Assembly (NCBI RefSeq): GCF_030704535.1
Contig: NC_081806.1
Coordinates: forward strand, 4,289,001 to 4,353,000
Direction of reading: 5' to 3'
DNA from: Vitis vinifera
Taxonomy: Eukaryota; Streptophyta; Magnoliopsida; Vitales; Vitaceae
Length of the DNA stretch: 64,000 nt
Shown: piece after piece, positions 13,101 through 25,533 of the stretch
How positions within the stretch are numbered: position 1 is the stretch's first letter
How the letters are laid out: each line of letters begins with the position of its first letter
Program-made: the position numbers and the translations under genes
Notes under the pieces: generated by a model
The model's input: the letters and a program-made list of their open reading frames with translations, nothing else
The model's database searches: none
Told to the model about the DNA's origin: nothing

Positions 13101-15976
13101 CAGACATATTCAACATGATACTCACTGTTTCTTGGATTCAAAAGTGTACTGCACATTTGAGCTTGTTCACCAGCATTATAAATGCTTCACCACAGAAAAA
13201 AAATCCCGAAGGTACCGTACAACATAGTTATGGTCTGTTATAATCCAGAAATTTACTGCATGGATCACATTGTCAATACTGCTATAAGAGAAGAAAGCCC
13301 TGTGTGGAATTGTGCATCTTGATGGCATCATTGGTTGGGGGCCACCAGCCACCAGAGGAATTTCCAGTTGCAGCAAAAAATCTTCTTGGAGATTTGAATA
13401 TTTACTCCATAAGGGGCAAGGCTATCCACCAAACAAACGGTTCTGCTTCTATTTTAGGAATGATAAATCGAACTGAGAGGAAAAGGCTTGAGCCTTAATA
13501 GAGGAAGGAAGAGGAATGAGGGGTTCAATAATCCAACAACAATGTAGTTGTTCCCAAGGGCTTCTAGGAACTAAAACAATTTAACACCTCCATCTGGTTG
13601 TTGGTTCTCAGTTGGCAGAGAAGGTTCTTTTGGAGATAGGGGAGGTATTGCAAACAAAAATAGAGGAAGTATCACAAATAAAAATAGAGGAGGAATTACC
13701 AATGGAAGGAACTTTGCCTTGTTTCAACAAGGAGGCTGAGTTCAAAAGGGATGGCATGAAGATTCCAATAAGGACACATCCCCATTGCTAGAAGAGGGGT
13801 AAAGAGAAAAAAGAAAAGAAAAAAGGACAGGACTTGTAAATCATCTAGTCAGACAAACATGATTTTTCCTCCAAGCCACTTACATGGTACAGAAGATCTC
13901 CTCCAATTCTAATATTGTTTAAGTACCTTTCACCTTCCAGTCTCTTTATGAAGCACTTTACTAAAAGACCTTGCTCTTGGCTGAGCGGGTGGTCCTTTTC
14001 TTTGATCTCAATTCTTTCTTGGGAGCAATATTTTTCTTTTGAGGTAATTGGGTCATCCTCTTAATTGACCATGACATCGCCAAAATAAGTGCATTTGGTG
14101 GTTGATAAGCTGCTCATTGGTATTCGGCATAAGAATTGTTATTTCCTCTCACTTTTTCCAACAAGGTGAAAGGTTGGTCATAGATCTTAAGCAAAAAGAT
14201 GGTGGAAAAAACATGAACAAGATGCACTGAGAGAGAGATTCTTCATACTACCTAGCATAGTCGATCAAACAATCTGCTTCACTTGTATCTCTCTCAAAAA
14301 CCTCTCCCCAATAGTGGCTTTACAGCCCTATGAGAATGGGTTACATTCTAATCCTGTCTTCTTTCTTTAACTGGCTAAGTCTGATGAGGGCAGCTGAAAT
14401 ATTTATTTTCAAGTTGAAGGTGAATGGGGTCATTTCCTTCCAAATACAAATGGGTATGCCTTCAATAATTCAAATTCAGCAACATATAAATCTCACAAGG
14501 AACGGTTAGCTGGAAGAAGGTCCACCATGCTCATTGTATCATAAATCCCTTGGGAACTTCTAAAAATGCTAAGAGCTCAGAGATTGTGCATTCCAGCCAG
14601 CTAATAGGAACCAATTTGATACATCTTCTGCAAATCAAAGAGGTGTGAAGAAATGAGCTTCGAACTAATGGTCACAAGAGAACAAAATGAACCTTTTTCT
14701 AGTGGACCATATTCTAGTTCTGGTTAAAATCCCATCAGAAATAGCAAAGAAGATGCAACCTTATGGTAAGGTAATTTTCTGCACATTTCATTGATAGTAC
14801 TTCCTTATTCTTAGCGAAGAGTAGAGAAAAGAAAAACAAATTATAGGGTGAGGATGGTATATTTTGTTCTTTGATAGAAATGAGGTGAGGATGGTATATT
14901 GAAGTGATCTCCACATAAAGTGAATTTGTTTTCTTCAGTTTCTCAAACCTGAAGGCTGTGAATGCAAAGCACAAAGCAATCCTATTGCACTCTTAGGGTT
15001 CTCTTGTCATTCTAAAGAAGTGGCAATCAAACTGAAAATTGGTTAAGTCACCGTTTAACCAAAATCTCAATTTCAACCAAACTTCTCAATGTGCCAACTG
15101 AAACCTGGACAGAAAGAGCATCAGCTCCACTGAGAGTGCAGTTCCAAACGCTTCAGGCATGGATACAACAACTAAAGATCCAAAATATCTGAATTTTGCA
15201 AGTATCTGTTCAAAAATCATGTTTCATGGGATTTTGCTCATGCGTGGACCCTCACAGGGGAGATGGAGAAATAATTGAAATCAAGTTCCCATGGAAGCTT
15301 CAAGAATTTGAGACTTTACCCTTTGGTCATGCGCAACTCCCAAGACTGTCACTAGACATGGCATGTGCCAATCAAAACTTGGCAACCTAATTAAGATCAA
15401 GCGTCTCCATTGCCTAGTATAGGTCCTATTTCAGGGTATATTCAGAAAAATTCAGCACGTTTAAAGCAGAATTACTCTTTAAGATATTTCAGGTATCTCA
15501 AGTAGACAAACAATCAAACAATACTACCCTTAGTTACACACATTATGAGGCTAAAACAAAACAAAACATAAAAAGATGACATCAACAACTGACAGAGATA
15601 ATGCTCAAATTCAAACTCTCGACTCTTCCTCAGATGCCTAGTAGATGCAGATTAAAGAACAAATAATCCATTCACGTGTATAAAAATCAGTTATTTTTCT
15701 AATGAAATGTAAAATTGCCACAAATTTCACCTTATCCATGAAGAAGGGTCCGACCCATTTGAGAAAAACACCAGCCAAAACCCCCAAAACGACGCACAAT
15801 AAAGCAACCTTAGCCCACCACCATATTAACCCTCTTCTTCTAGGCGTAGAAGGTTCCACATCCCCAAATCCCTCCTCCTCGCATTCCGCCGGTTGCCTCA
15901 GCTTCACGTAATCCCCCATTCTCAGCGTCAGCTCCGGCACCACGCCTCCGTCGTCATCACCACCCTCAAAAGTCAT
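8102..15976 (-). CDS. TVP38/TMEM64 family membrane protein (SNARE-associated / VTT domain)
   Basis: Four exons: 15731-15976, 12504-12740, 12179-12396 and 8102-8282. They total 882 nt (293 residues), and all introns are GT-AG. The acidic N-terminus (MTFEGGDDDGG) is followed by a first hydrophobic helix (about residues 50-75). Next comes the VTT/DedA-like core with LFPTLLLPSTPSMWVAGMTFG, a glycine-rich re-entrant segment, and the motif [22 protein letters not shown]. A last helix (ILNVVGFCATVATTIFFTVY) and a charged tail ending KEEELLLE complete it. Plant members are Golgi/endomembrane proteins. Related VMP1/TMEM41B/DedA proteins move lipids, but this protein's activity is not known. Length and motifs match At4g22850/At1g12450-type proteins as I recall them. 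The gene is stretched to 7.9 kb by repeat-filled introns. Confidence 0.9.
8539..8972. repeat. Two tandem copies of a 217-bp unit
   Basis: Copy 1 (8539-8755) and copy 2 (8756-8972) both start CCAATTCATTGACAACATA and end in GGCCCAGGGACCATAT. They differ at only a handful of positions, so the duplication is fairly recent. The repeat lies wholly within an intron and has no coding capacity. Confidence 0.92.
9749..9770 (-). repeat. Possible 3' tail of a retroposon (minus strand)
   Basis: Read on the minus strand, the sequence is CATTGCCTATCAG followed by a run of A. This resembles the TATCA-(A)n tails of the LINE and SINE further right. No target duplication was found, so it may be only an old remnant or chance. 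Confidence 0.3.
10104..10164. repeat. Compound microsatellite (TG)n(GA)n(CA)n
   Basis: About 13 TG units run into about 11 GA units and then about 7 CA units. The TG and CA arms are complementary, so one strand could fold into a hairpin with a GA loop. It is probably length-polymorphic. Confidence 0.95.
10303..11156. mobile_element. Non-autonomous hAT-like DNA transposon (854 bp)
   Basis: The element is flanked by an exact 8-bp direct repeat TATGTGAG at 10295-10302 and 11157-11164, the duplication size typical of hAT. The right end read inward begins GAAGGTTTTCAAAGGC. The left end begins AGAGTTTTTAAACG, an imperfect match to it (about 9 of 14). Just inside both ends are GC-richer blocks with AGGCAT/GCCT words (10330-10400 and 11000-11150) in partly inverted arrangement, around a very AT-rich middle. 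There is no transposase. The overlapping minus-strand frames at 10626-11131 are low-complexity and not genes. Confidence 0.65.
12741..15730 (-). other. First intron of the TVP38-like gene (3.0 kb)
   Basis: The donor is GATAAG|GTGAAATT and the acceptor TTTTGCAG|GAGCTT; splicing gives ...FFMDKELMPIINW. A short near-duplicate (GGTGAGGATGGTATATT) occurs at about 14848 and 14884. Otherwise I see nothing recognisable in it. Confidence 0.8.
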
Positions 15977-16250
15977 CGAGAAACCCTAGAACCACCAGAA
16001 TCCGTAGAATCTCAACGACAATGATTCATGAACCGTAGAGAATCACAAGGATTGAAACCCTAGAAGAGGAACAGCAATAGTTCATGACCCGCACATAATC
16101 TAGGAGATTCAAGCCCTAGACGACGACCCGGAGCGAATAATTGGGGAATAATTGAAGAGAAACCGGTTCCCCAATTATGATTAGGCACGGATGCGAAGCA
16201 AAGAGGACTGGAAGATGTGAGAATCAGCGGGGTGAGACTTGAGAGACACA
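15977..16250 (-). promoter_or_regulatory. 5' leader and proximal promoter of the TVP38-like gene
   Basis: The sequence upstream of the ATG at 15974-15976 is moderately GC-rich for this window and has AACCCTA-type words on the coding strand. A G-box core CACGTG lies further up at 16599-16604. The transcription start was not determined. Confidence 0.45.
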
Positions 16251-18164
16251 ACCTATTAAATTATGAAATTGCCATAGACCGCAACGGCGTCGTTTTGTCA
16301 TGCCATCCCTTCCCTTTTCTTTTTTTGAGTGACGTGGAATAACGGAACTGCTGAGTTAGCGTCACTAGGCTTTGTCGTGACTTCACAGTTACGATTGCTG
16401 GAAGCCTTCACACTTCCGTTAAAGAATCTTAAACAGTATTATTCTATTCTAATACAATATCAATGCATATATGCATATTATGTTTTGCAAAAGTGCAAAA
16501 CGGTGTCATCACATTTACTTTCTAAAAACAGTCTGCTGCGTCGTCGATTCACCGACAGGGTGGTGGGTATATCGTGGGACTGTGGAATGAGATGCTGACA
16601 CGTGTAGGGATAAAAGCTGTCACCCACGATTATAAAGCTACCACCAACCTCACAGCTCAGTAATGGTTCAAATGGGCTCAGCCAACGGGCACAAAAGTTC
16701 AAAGAGAAGCCGACTCGGGGGATTTTGGGAGGAGATGTAATGGAAGTTAGGGCGGTGGGGACACTGGGGTGGACCCACCATTGAATTGGGCTCTCAATTA
16801 AGCTAAAGTTGGATAAGGACGTGTGCACCTGGACCAGGCTGGGCTGATTCTCTAAGAATGGAAACCTGGTGGGAAAACTCCGGCTGATCCGGAGATGGGC
16901 CTAACTTTGACGGTCCCTGTCGACTTTCGGACCAGGACAATTTCTTTGTAGGATTCCGGCTGGCTAGGTTCATGAATAATTCCCCATGGAAAAGATGAAA
17001 GAAAGACAAATATCAAGTGGGTTTGGAAACCATTTTCTAAAATATAAAAAATAAAACGTATTTAATAAACTTTCGATAAAAAAATAATTTTTTCATAATT
17101 TGTTTTAAAACCCGATAATATTTTAAAACAAATTTAAGGTGTTTTTAGTAACAATAAATATTAATTAGTCAATTTCGATTTTACAAACATTAATTCTTAC
17201 AAATATCATGGTCTCCTTAACCCATAACCCTTTGATACAACACATAGTGATTGATGATGAAATAATTTATACAATCAAAGCATGTTCATTATATTTTGTC
17301 ATTTTTTTACCATCTATCATAATTAGAATATAAAAATTGATACAACAAAGATTCATTTCTAATGATTTTCCATGTATTGGTCTCATTTTTAGGGAATTGG
17401 ATCATCATTTTATTACACATGAATCTATGGAGATATGTATGGAAGCAAGCATGGAAATTATTATAATAATGATGATTAAAAAATCATAATAACTAAACGT
17501 ATTTAATTATTATATTTTGTCTTTTTTTTTAACTATATATCATAATTATTATAAAAATTAAGAAAATAGAAGATGGTGAATTAGATTACACCAAAGACAA
17601 AAGAAACTTGATCGAATGCTCCAAGGACATGGAAGCTTATAGAATTTTGTACATAATTTATTATTGGGGTTGTATGATTGAATATTTTAACATATTTGAT
17701 AAGCTTATTATTTTTGTAAAAATAATTAGATAACATAATATTATATTTATAAAAATATATATATATATTTTAAAGAAGTCTCATGTTTTTCACATAAATG
17801 ATAATGAGGATTGAATTGAAACCTTAAATAATTACAAAACAAGATTTTGTTTTTATAAAAAAGACAAATATTTTGAAGAAGTATCCTGTTTTGTGACAAT
17901 GAGGAAAAATATTGTAATTGAAATTCCGAAAGTTTGGGTTAGTGCCTCCTTTATAATTTGATGATTTTAATATTTGTAATTCAGATTTCATTTAGAAATA
18001 GGCATAAACTCGAATTAAATGAGGATCATATAATTGATTTTTGAATTAATCTCTTTTTTTTTAATATTTGAATTAATCTCCTTTTTTTCACTTTTTCTAA
18101 ACAATGATAACAGTGTTTTGATGCTAGGTAAATTTGAATTTCAATTACTTATTTATGTATTTAA
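16251..18164. other. AT-rich spacer, no gene seen
   Basis: The first 750 bp have ordinary base composition and no coding signal. From about 17030 the sequence becomes strongly AT-rich with many short homopolymer runs. I see no domain-bearing frame on either strand. Confidence 0.6.
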
Positions 18165-18287
18165 GTGTGTGTTTGATAGCAATTGTAGGAAGTGTTTTTA
18201 GGTTTTCTAATACTTGAAAAATAAAAATTTCAAGTGTAAAAAAATCTAAAAACACTTCCTAAGATCACTATGAAACGCATTCTAAAC
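18165..18287. mobile_element. Small palindromic MITE (about 120 bp), family A
   Basis: The element is nearly a perfect palindrome. The left arm GTGTGTTTGATAGCAATTG is mirrored by CACTATGAAACGCATTC, and inner arms AGGAAGTGTTTTTAG and CTAAAAACACTTCCT pair exactly. A relative with the same outer words lies at 38783-38902. It is a typical foldback MITE without coding capacity; the superfamily is unclear. Confidence 0.7.
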
Positions 18288-18757
18288 CATATTAACTTTT
18301 TGGTTTATAAAGTTAGTTATAAAGGGAATGAAGACCAGTTAAAATTTAAGAAAACTCAAGAAACCATCGAAAGGTTTAGGAAAAAAATTAATTAAAGAAA
18401 TCTTTTTAAAAATTCCTAATACATTATAGTATAGGAATAAGCATGAAGTAAAATTACCTTATAATCCATAATTCAAGGAAAATGACATTTCTATTAAGAC
18501 AAGACCAAATCAAATGAATCATTAAAATATTGTAAGTTCAAAACCTCTTTAATAAGAAACTAATAGAGGAATCTAAATGTCCATGGAGTTGCTCTGCCAT
18601 CTATATTAAAAAATAAGCAAAACTAGAATGAAGAACACCTTGTAATTAACTGTAAGCCTTTCAATGGCCCATTAAGATGGATTAAATATCTCATTGGTGT
18701 GAATTGTTTGTGTGAATTGTTTTATCTTTGGTTCTTAAACTAATTTTGTTTACATAA

Positions 18758-19083
18758 AGGCCTTGTTTGGTTCCCAAAAAAAATTGAAGGAAAATGCAAG
18801 GGAAAGAAAATACAAAGGAAAAGTGGAAGGAAATAAAAAATGAAAGAAAATAAAAAATAGATTAAAAGTTAATAAATTATTTTTTTGTTTCTTCAAACTC
18901 ATTTTATTTATTTTAACTCATCAATATAAAGATTAAATAATTTAAAAGTACATAAGTTTTTAATTAGTTTTAATTATAATTAATTTTCTTTGATATTTTT
19001 CATAGGACAACCAAATATGAAAAAATTATTTTCCTTTGCAATTTTTTTCTTTCCTTAGTATTTTCCGGGAACCAAACATAACC
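18758..19083. mobile_element. Tourist-like MITE (about 325 bp), family B copy 1
   Basis: Terminal inverted repeats: GGCCTTGTTTGGTTCCC on the left and GGGAACCAAACATAACC on the right. The interior is AT-rich. A diverged second copy in the same orientation is at 43882-44180, with matching interior words (AAATTATTTTT, CTTCAAA, TTCTTTCCTTA). The TTTGGTT-type ends resemble PIF/Harbinger Tourist elements, but I could not fix a clear TAA target duplication. Confidence 0.7.
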
Positions 19084-20584
19084 TAAAACTTTTGCTAGCA
19101 CAACAAAATTGATATTAAAGTTTGAGTTAAAGATTTATAGAATAACAAAATATTATAGAATACACACGATGAAGACAAAATGAATTTTAATTAAAGGTAA
19201 AGTCGAATGTTTTCTTGTGGGGATGTGATACAAAAATAATATATCATGGAGAGATGGAAATTTGACTTAAAGGAATTTGCTTCAAGATGAAAATTGTTGG
19301 AAAGTGTCTCAAATTCTTAATTAATATAAATTTTTTTACAATAAAATATATTAATAAATTCATTAGATTATTAAAGAAAATAGTTTAAGTTTATTAGGTT
19401 CTAAAATTAATTTTTTTCAAACCAAAGTTAGGTTTTAGTACATCGCATCCACCAAGGGACTATAACTCATATTTAAAGATCAATCCAAATTGCTGATAAG
19501 TTTCTAGATGAAATTCAAAATAGGAAGTCTTAATTATGTTTCAAAAATTTTTTAAGGAGACAAGTCAATGTGTGCACCATTAAGAAAGAGACTTAAGAAA
19601 GACTTAATACCTTAGAATGACGAATACACCAAAATTGTTAGGACTATTAAAGCCTAAGTTAAGACCTTGTCATATTTAACCTTACCTAACCTTGAAGTCT
19701 TTAAAATTGTTAAGATAGAAATATATTATGATGAGTTTCTTAAGTAAAAGGATAATGATAAGAAAAGATTAATAAGATTCACTTTAGGAACTTAGAATCA
19801 AGCCTAAGTCAATTATAACACTATCAAAAAAAGATTTTTTAAGCATTGTTTTATACATTTCAATATGATCTTTTAAGTCAAAAGTTCTAATATGGGTTAA
19901 TTGCAAATCAACAAAATCAATTTTGTAAAAAGACGTTAAAAATATAACTTCTAAATATATTTTTTTTTCCAAAAGACAAGCTATATTAAACTAAAGAAGT
20001 GCGACTTAAATGCAAAATAAATATGATTGATACAATTTCTTAAAATTTATTAAGTCATACATGATTCGTAGGAGTAAATTTTAAAAGAAATACTTGATTA
20101 AAATGAATGTGATCATACTCGTATTTGCAAAAACATTTGACTAAAATAAGAATTTAGAGGTTTCTTTCATTTTTATTTATTTTTAAAATATTGAAAAAGT
20201 CATAAAAAAAAAAAAAAGTGGGTCACATGTGATCATTTTTCCATGTTTATAAATTTTTGTTCTAAGGAAATCATTGAAAAAGTTGACCTTTCAAAATCCC
20301 AATTTTACCTTTTATTTTTATTTTTTATTTTTATTTTTATCTTTTCCTCTTATTCCCATCTAACACTACTTTTTAAATTTTTTTTCTCTGGTACGTTTTT
20401 AGACATTATTATTTTATTAATAAATATTGATATTATTTTTAATATTATTATTTATAATATTAGCATTTTGAATTATTCATATTATTATTAACATTATCTA
20501 TTTTTTTATGATTATTATTAACCTGATTATTTATATTTTTAATATTATTATATGTTTATTTTTATTATTGCAAAGAAAACCTAG
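19084..20584. other. AT-rich spacer, no gene seen
   Basis: Strongly AT-rich sequence with ATT/ATA runs toward the right end. The frames at 19784-19972 and 20243-20491 are low-complexity translations of AT repeats. Confidence 0.6.
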
Positions 20585-20693
20585 AAGACAATTTCTATTT
20601 TTTTTAATTCTTAAGGCTTGCAAACTTTATTAAAAAATTATCTTTTTTTGCCTTTTATGTTTTATATGCTACGTTAAAACTAATTATATTATT

Positions 20694-20725
<32 letters not shown>

Positions 20726-21120
20726 CAACACCTCATTGATATTTATGATATTAGTTTTATATTATTAATTCTACCATTAATATTTTTAATAGAACTAATA
20801 TTATATTCAAGTTATAGACTTATAGGCATGACAAAAATAGATTTATCTTACTAATATAGGATAATAAAACAACGTTTCTAATGTTACGAGATTTGTTGCA
20901 AAAAGTAGGTATAAAACATTTATGTATTGAAGTTACATTAAAAGTACAATGATTTTTTAATAGTTATAAAAACAATTTTTTATTGTACATTTATGTATTG
21001 AACTTATAATATAAATGCATTAAAAGCACAATAACTTTTTAATAGTTATAAAAATAAATTTTTTATTATAATATTCTCTTAATAATTATATTTATAAAAC
21101 TAGTAATGAATTTATGAAAT
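20585..21120. repeat. Left copy of a long inverted repeat
   Basis: This stretch reads as the reverse complement of 23270-23790. Anchor words are AATTTCTATTTTTTT followed by TTCTTAAGGCTTGCAAACTT here, matched by AAGTTTACAAGTCTTAAG at 23738-23756. A second anchor, TAGTAATGAATTTATGAAATCTATTTAATA (split here as TAGTAATGAATT / TGAAATCTATTTAATA), matches the inverse near 23275-23325. The match is diverged and AT-rich, but it is collinear over about 500 bp. Confidence 0.7.
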
Positions 21121-21131
21121 CTATTTAATAA

Positions 21132-22255
21132 GGGTTTATTACACTTTACATCGCCAACCTATAGCGTGTTTTACACATTATCCTATTGAGTTCAAAATCG
21201 AGCAATATACTCTTATCCCTTATTATTGCATGTAATGTACATTTTTTGAGAGACAACGTTTTTTTTTATTTTACATTTTTTGGGAGACAACGTTATTTTT
21301 TTTTATGAAAAGACATGTGTTCTCCACATGACTAAGGACATAAGAGTTAATTTTATTTTTATTTAAAAAAAAAAACCCTAACCAACCCTCATCTTCCTTC
21401 ATTCTTTTTTTTCTTCTCTCTTCACTCTTTCCTTTTCCCCCCAATCCTCAATCCTATCTTCGATGAGATGAAAAAGTCATTTGGGATGACTACATCATTT
21501 GAAATTTCAGGTTTTAAACCTCAACTATAGTAAGTATTGAGAAATAGGCTCCGTTCATCATAACAAAAAACCTAAATTCCAAACCCAAATTTCATTTTAT
21601 TCGAATTAACAACTTCCACAATTCAACAACATCAGATTTATGGCAATAAGAAGTTGAAAAACTTCAATGTCGAAGCCTCAAACCCCCCAAAAGATAGAAT
21701 TAAAAGAATGATATAAAAAAAACACTTTAATTCGGTATGATTACCTCCGATTCACAATCAAAGATCCAAAATAATCAATCTTTTTGAAAAAACTCAAATC
21801 AAGAATCTAAAAATTCTAGCATAAATATCATCAAAATTGAAGTTTTTTCTTTATGGGTGTCACCGCCATGGGAGACCTACATCTCACTATTATGCAAAAC
21901 CAAAACTTTTACTCGACGAGTATCTTCTGACGGGTGAAAAAGAGATATCCAAATGTTTATCTATACCTACCACAATGGAAATAGGAGGAGAGAGAGAATG
22001 AAGAGAGAAGAAGAAAAATGAAGAGAAGGGTTGACTGGTCAGGCTTTTTTTTTTTTTTAAAAAAAAAAAAAAACCCTCTTACTCTTGGTTACATGGAGAG
22101 CACATGCCTTTTTATCGAAAAAAATAACGTTGTCTCTCAAAAAATGCACGTTACATGCAATTATAAAGGAAAAAGTATACATCACTCAATTTTGAACTTG
22201 AAGGGCTAATGTGCAAAACACACAATAGGTTGAGAGGGTAAAGTGTAATAAACTC
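21132..22255. mobile_element. Mutator-like (MULE) non-autonomous element, 1124 bp
   Basis: The element is bounded by an exact 9-bp direct repeat ATTTAATAA at 21123-21131 and 22256-22264, the size expected for Mutator. The terminal inverted repeats are long (about 170-190 bp): GGGTTTATTACACTTTAC on the left, GTAAAGTGTAATAAACTC on the right, and inner matching words ACAACGTTATTTTTTT and GAGAGACAACG. The central 750 bp carry no transposase and no other domain. The left copy of the surrounding inverted repeat continues on both sides, so the element was inserted into it. Confidence 0.8.
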
Positions 22256-22519
22256 ATTTAATAAAAAAAAATTAAAAACAAATAGTTTTAAGAATATGTT
22301 TTGACTTTAAAGCGAAAATATGATGGTATATTTAACTATGGGAGAATTACCGTGTAGGGTCGATTAGGTGTGATAATAACTATGTATGGTCATTTACTTT
22401 GATAATTATTTAAAATGCCTCGGAATATAAAAAGTCAAATATACCCTCACACTTTTCATTTTAAAGTTAAACATATCCCTACTTTGTCTTTTTTCTATTT
22501 TGTATTTTTTCCATTCTTT

Positions 22520-22528
22520 TTTTTTCTA

Positions 22529-22575
<47 letters not shown>

Positions 22576-23400
22576 CATCATCATCATCCTCCTCCTCCTC
22601 CTCAATAACTTATCAAATAAGAATATAATATTAAAATTAATACATATAAATAATATAATGATTAATCATAAATTATTTTCAATACTTAAAAAATAAAGTT
22701 ATTCTGTTTTTTATTATAAATATTTGATAAGAAAATATTACAATACTTTTTTCTTTATATTTTTATTAAATAGATTTCAAAATTTTTGAATTTTTAACTT
22801 TATAATATAACTATTAAGAAATTATTATAATAAAAAATTGTTTTTATAATTGTTAAAAAAGAAATAAAGACATTCTATAATGTATTGTTCTTTTTGGTAT
22901 ACTTATATTGTAAGTTCAATATATAAGTGTTATAATTATAATTCACATATTTTTGTTTTCTAATCATTATTATTATTATTATTATTATAAATAATCTATC
23001 AAATAAGAATAATATTAATAATAATACATATAAATAATATAATAATTAATTATAAATTATTACTTCAATAATTATTATTTTAAAAATATTAAAAATAATT
23101 TATCCAAAATAATAATAATAATAATAATTTTACAAATTATTGTTTCATTCCAATAATTAAAAAATAAAGTTATCATATTATTTATTATATAGATTTTATA
23201 AATTTTAAAATGTTTAATTTTTTAATACAACTATTAAAGATATATTACAATAAAAATATTTGTTTTTGTATTTTTATTAAATAGATTTAATAAATTCATT
23301 ATTAGTTTTACAAATATATAAGAAAATATTATAATTAAAAAATATTTTTATAACTATTAAACAACGAAATTAAGGCATATTACTTTTAGTATATTTATCT
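22520..23400. repeat. Direct duplication of about 386 bp period in AT-rich DNA
   Basis: Both units begin with an ATT tract and then TATCAAATAAGAAT (about 22611 and 22997), followed by ACATATAAATAATATAAT and AAAAAATAAAGTTAT in the same order. Copies are diverged and contain indels. Confidence 0.65.
22527..22604. repeat. Trinucleotide microsatellite (ATT)n-(ATC)n-(CTC)n
   Basis: About 16 ATT units are followed by ATC/TCA and then CCT/CTC units. The whole forms a pure trinucleotide tract that changes by stepwise substitution. The frame at 22415-22696 is just its translation. Confidence 0.95.
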
Positions 23401-23790
23401 TATAAGTTCGATACATAAATTTTGTAATAAATTAAGACATGTATTGTACTTTTAGTATGTTTATGTTATAACTTCAATGCATAAATGCTGAATCTAAATT
23501 TTGTAACAAATCTAATAGCATTAGAAATATTGTTTTATTCTACTATATTACTAAGATCGATGTATTTTTGTCATAGATATAATATTAGTTTATTAAAAAT
23601 ATTAATAATAAAATTAATAATATAAAACTAATATCATAAAATTTAATGAGGTCTTAATAATAATAATAATAAATAATTTAATTAGTCTTAATGTAGCATA
23701 TAAAGCAAAAGACAAAAAATAAAAAATAATTTTTAAAAAAAGTTTACAAGTCTTAAGAAATAAAAAAATAGAAATTATCTTATAGAGATT
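23270..23790. repeat. Right copy of the long inverted repeat
   Basis: The sequence is the reverse-complement partner of 20585-21120. The matching order of anchor words is preserved over about 500 bp. It may be a second insertion of the same AT-rich element in opposite orientation rather than one foldback. Confidence 0.65.
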
Positions 23791-23973
23791 TTTTATTAGT
23801 AATATAAAAATATAATAATATTATTTTTAATATAATATTAAAATTGTGAATAATTTAAAATACTAAAATCATACTAATAATATTAAGAGTAATACTAATA
23901 TTTAATAATAATAATAATAATGTGAAACCAAAGTTTGGTTAATATTAATATTAATATTTAATAATAATAATAA

Positions 23974-25533
23974 TGTGAAACCAATGTTTGATTAATCTTG
24001 ATTTTGATGATAATAAAACAAAATTTGGAATTAATGATTATATTTCAAATGTTAATGTAAGAAGATTTTTAAAGTGACAATTATAAAAACAAAATCAAGT
24101 CAAAGATAAATCAATAAAAAGAAGAAGGCATCAAGGAAAAATGTTTTTTTCAAGACTTAAATTTTATAGGATCTCTTTGTAAAATTGTTGGTACATTAAG
24201 GTGATGTTTGTTTTTTTTACTTAATTCTAAATAGAACCTTAATACTTAATAGTGTTAAATATTAAATTGTTTGTTTTTATAGTATTTTATTTCTATTAAG
24301 TATTAAAAAGTAAAGAAAAACCAATATGTTTTTTTCTATTTAGAAAAAGTTATATATTTTGGTTTTTTTTATTTAGTAAAAAGTTTATAACAAGTCATGA
24401 AAAAATAGAAAAACAAACTACCTAAATTTTGAAAATAAATTACTTTAAACAAAAAGCAAAAAAGACAAACACCACCTAAGTATTTCATGCATTACATTAT
24501 TAATTTATGCACTAAAATTTCCAAAAGTAATTTTGTTTTAAAATCCTTTAAAATTGGATGATTTCATGTTTTCAACTAAAACTTTGTGTCAAATGTTTTC
24601 CAAACTTGTTTAAAAGGTTTTAAGTTGAAAATGATGGTTGTTGAGCCAAACACAGCTCAATCGGTTGAACTGATTGAGGAATCGGTCAACCCATAGCTCA
24701 ATTGGTCGAGGGGTGCAAAAATCTTCTCTCTCTTCCAGAACGCTTATTCAACCGATCGAGGTCAAGTCAAGGGGCAATCGAGATCTAACTATCACTTGCT
24801 AATAATTAAATGCTAATAGGTAGTCACCCGTTAAACCCCTAACTTGACCGATCGAACCCCCAATGGCTAGTTTGGTCGTTTTCCTTTATAAAAAAACTAC
24901 AATCTTCATTGTTTCAAGACTTTAACCTTCCTAAACCCTTCTTCAATATATTTGAGTATTGGAAGAGTGTTTTTTAGTGTACAATTGTTGTAAAACTTGC
25001 ATATCATTAGTGTACTTTTCAATCCTATTTTTTCTTCTACATTTGAGCCTAAAGTTTTATACTAAGATTTTGTGAAAATGTTTCCTATCTTCATTTGTAA
25101 ATATTTGAGAAGAAAAATCTAAGTGTGTGATATCACTTAGGGATTTTATTGTTCATGGGGCATCTCTTAATGATTGTAAAGGGTTCTTGAAACCAAAACT
25201 CTAAAAAGATGGATTAGAATTATAATCCAATTGTATTACTTGAAGACTTGGTTTGAAAGCGTTAAAATAGTAGAACCTCAAGCTTGGAATTGATGTTAGA
25301 GGAAAGTGAATGTAAGCCGAGTTACGTCAAACTACTATAAAAATATTGTGTTTGTATTCTCTTTTCCTTACTCTTTTACTTTATATGCAATTATCTTAAT
25401 ATTGTTATATTATATATTTGCATATAATTTTGTTTTTTTCATTTTTATAATTTAAATTTACAAAAAAAGATCATCACTCTATTCACCCCTTAGGATAATT
25501 ATCTTATGTCGTATTAGTCTAATTTTTTTAACA
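23974..25533. mobile_element. Probable solo LTR of a Copia-type retrotransposon (1.56 kb)
   Basis: The block starts TGTGAAACCAATGTTTG and ends TTTTTTTAACA, so it has the TG...CA ends of an LTR. It is flanked by AATAA on both sides (23969-23973 and 25534-25538). The opening words (ATCTTGATTTTGATGATAAT) and the late phrase CACTCTATTCACCCCTTAGG are familiar from plant Copia LTRs with long LTRs. No gag or pol remains. The 5-bp repeat is low-complexity, so the exact borders are uncertain. Confidence 0.5.

Noticed and set aside
22527..22604. Regularly spaced repeats that could suggest an array
   Set aside because: Simple trinucleotide repeats in a plant nuclear genome; no spacers, so not CRISPR.
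22415..22696. 93-residue Ile-rich frame
   Set aside because: It is a direct translation of the ATT microsatellite.
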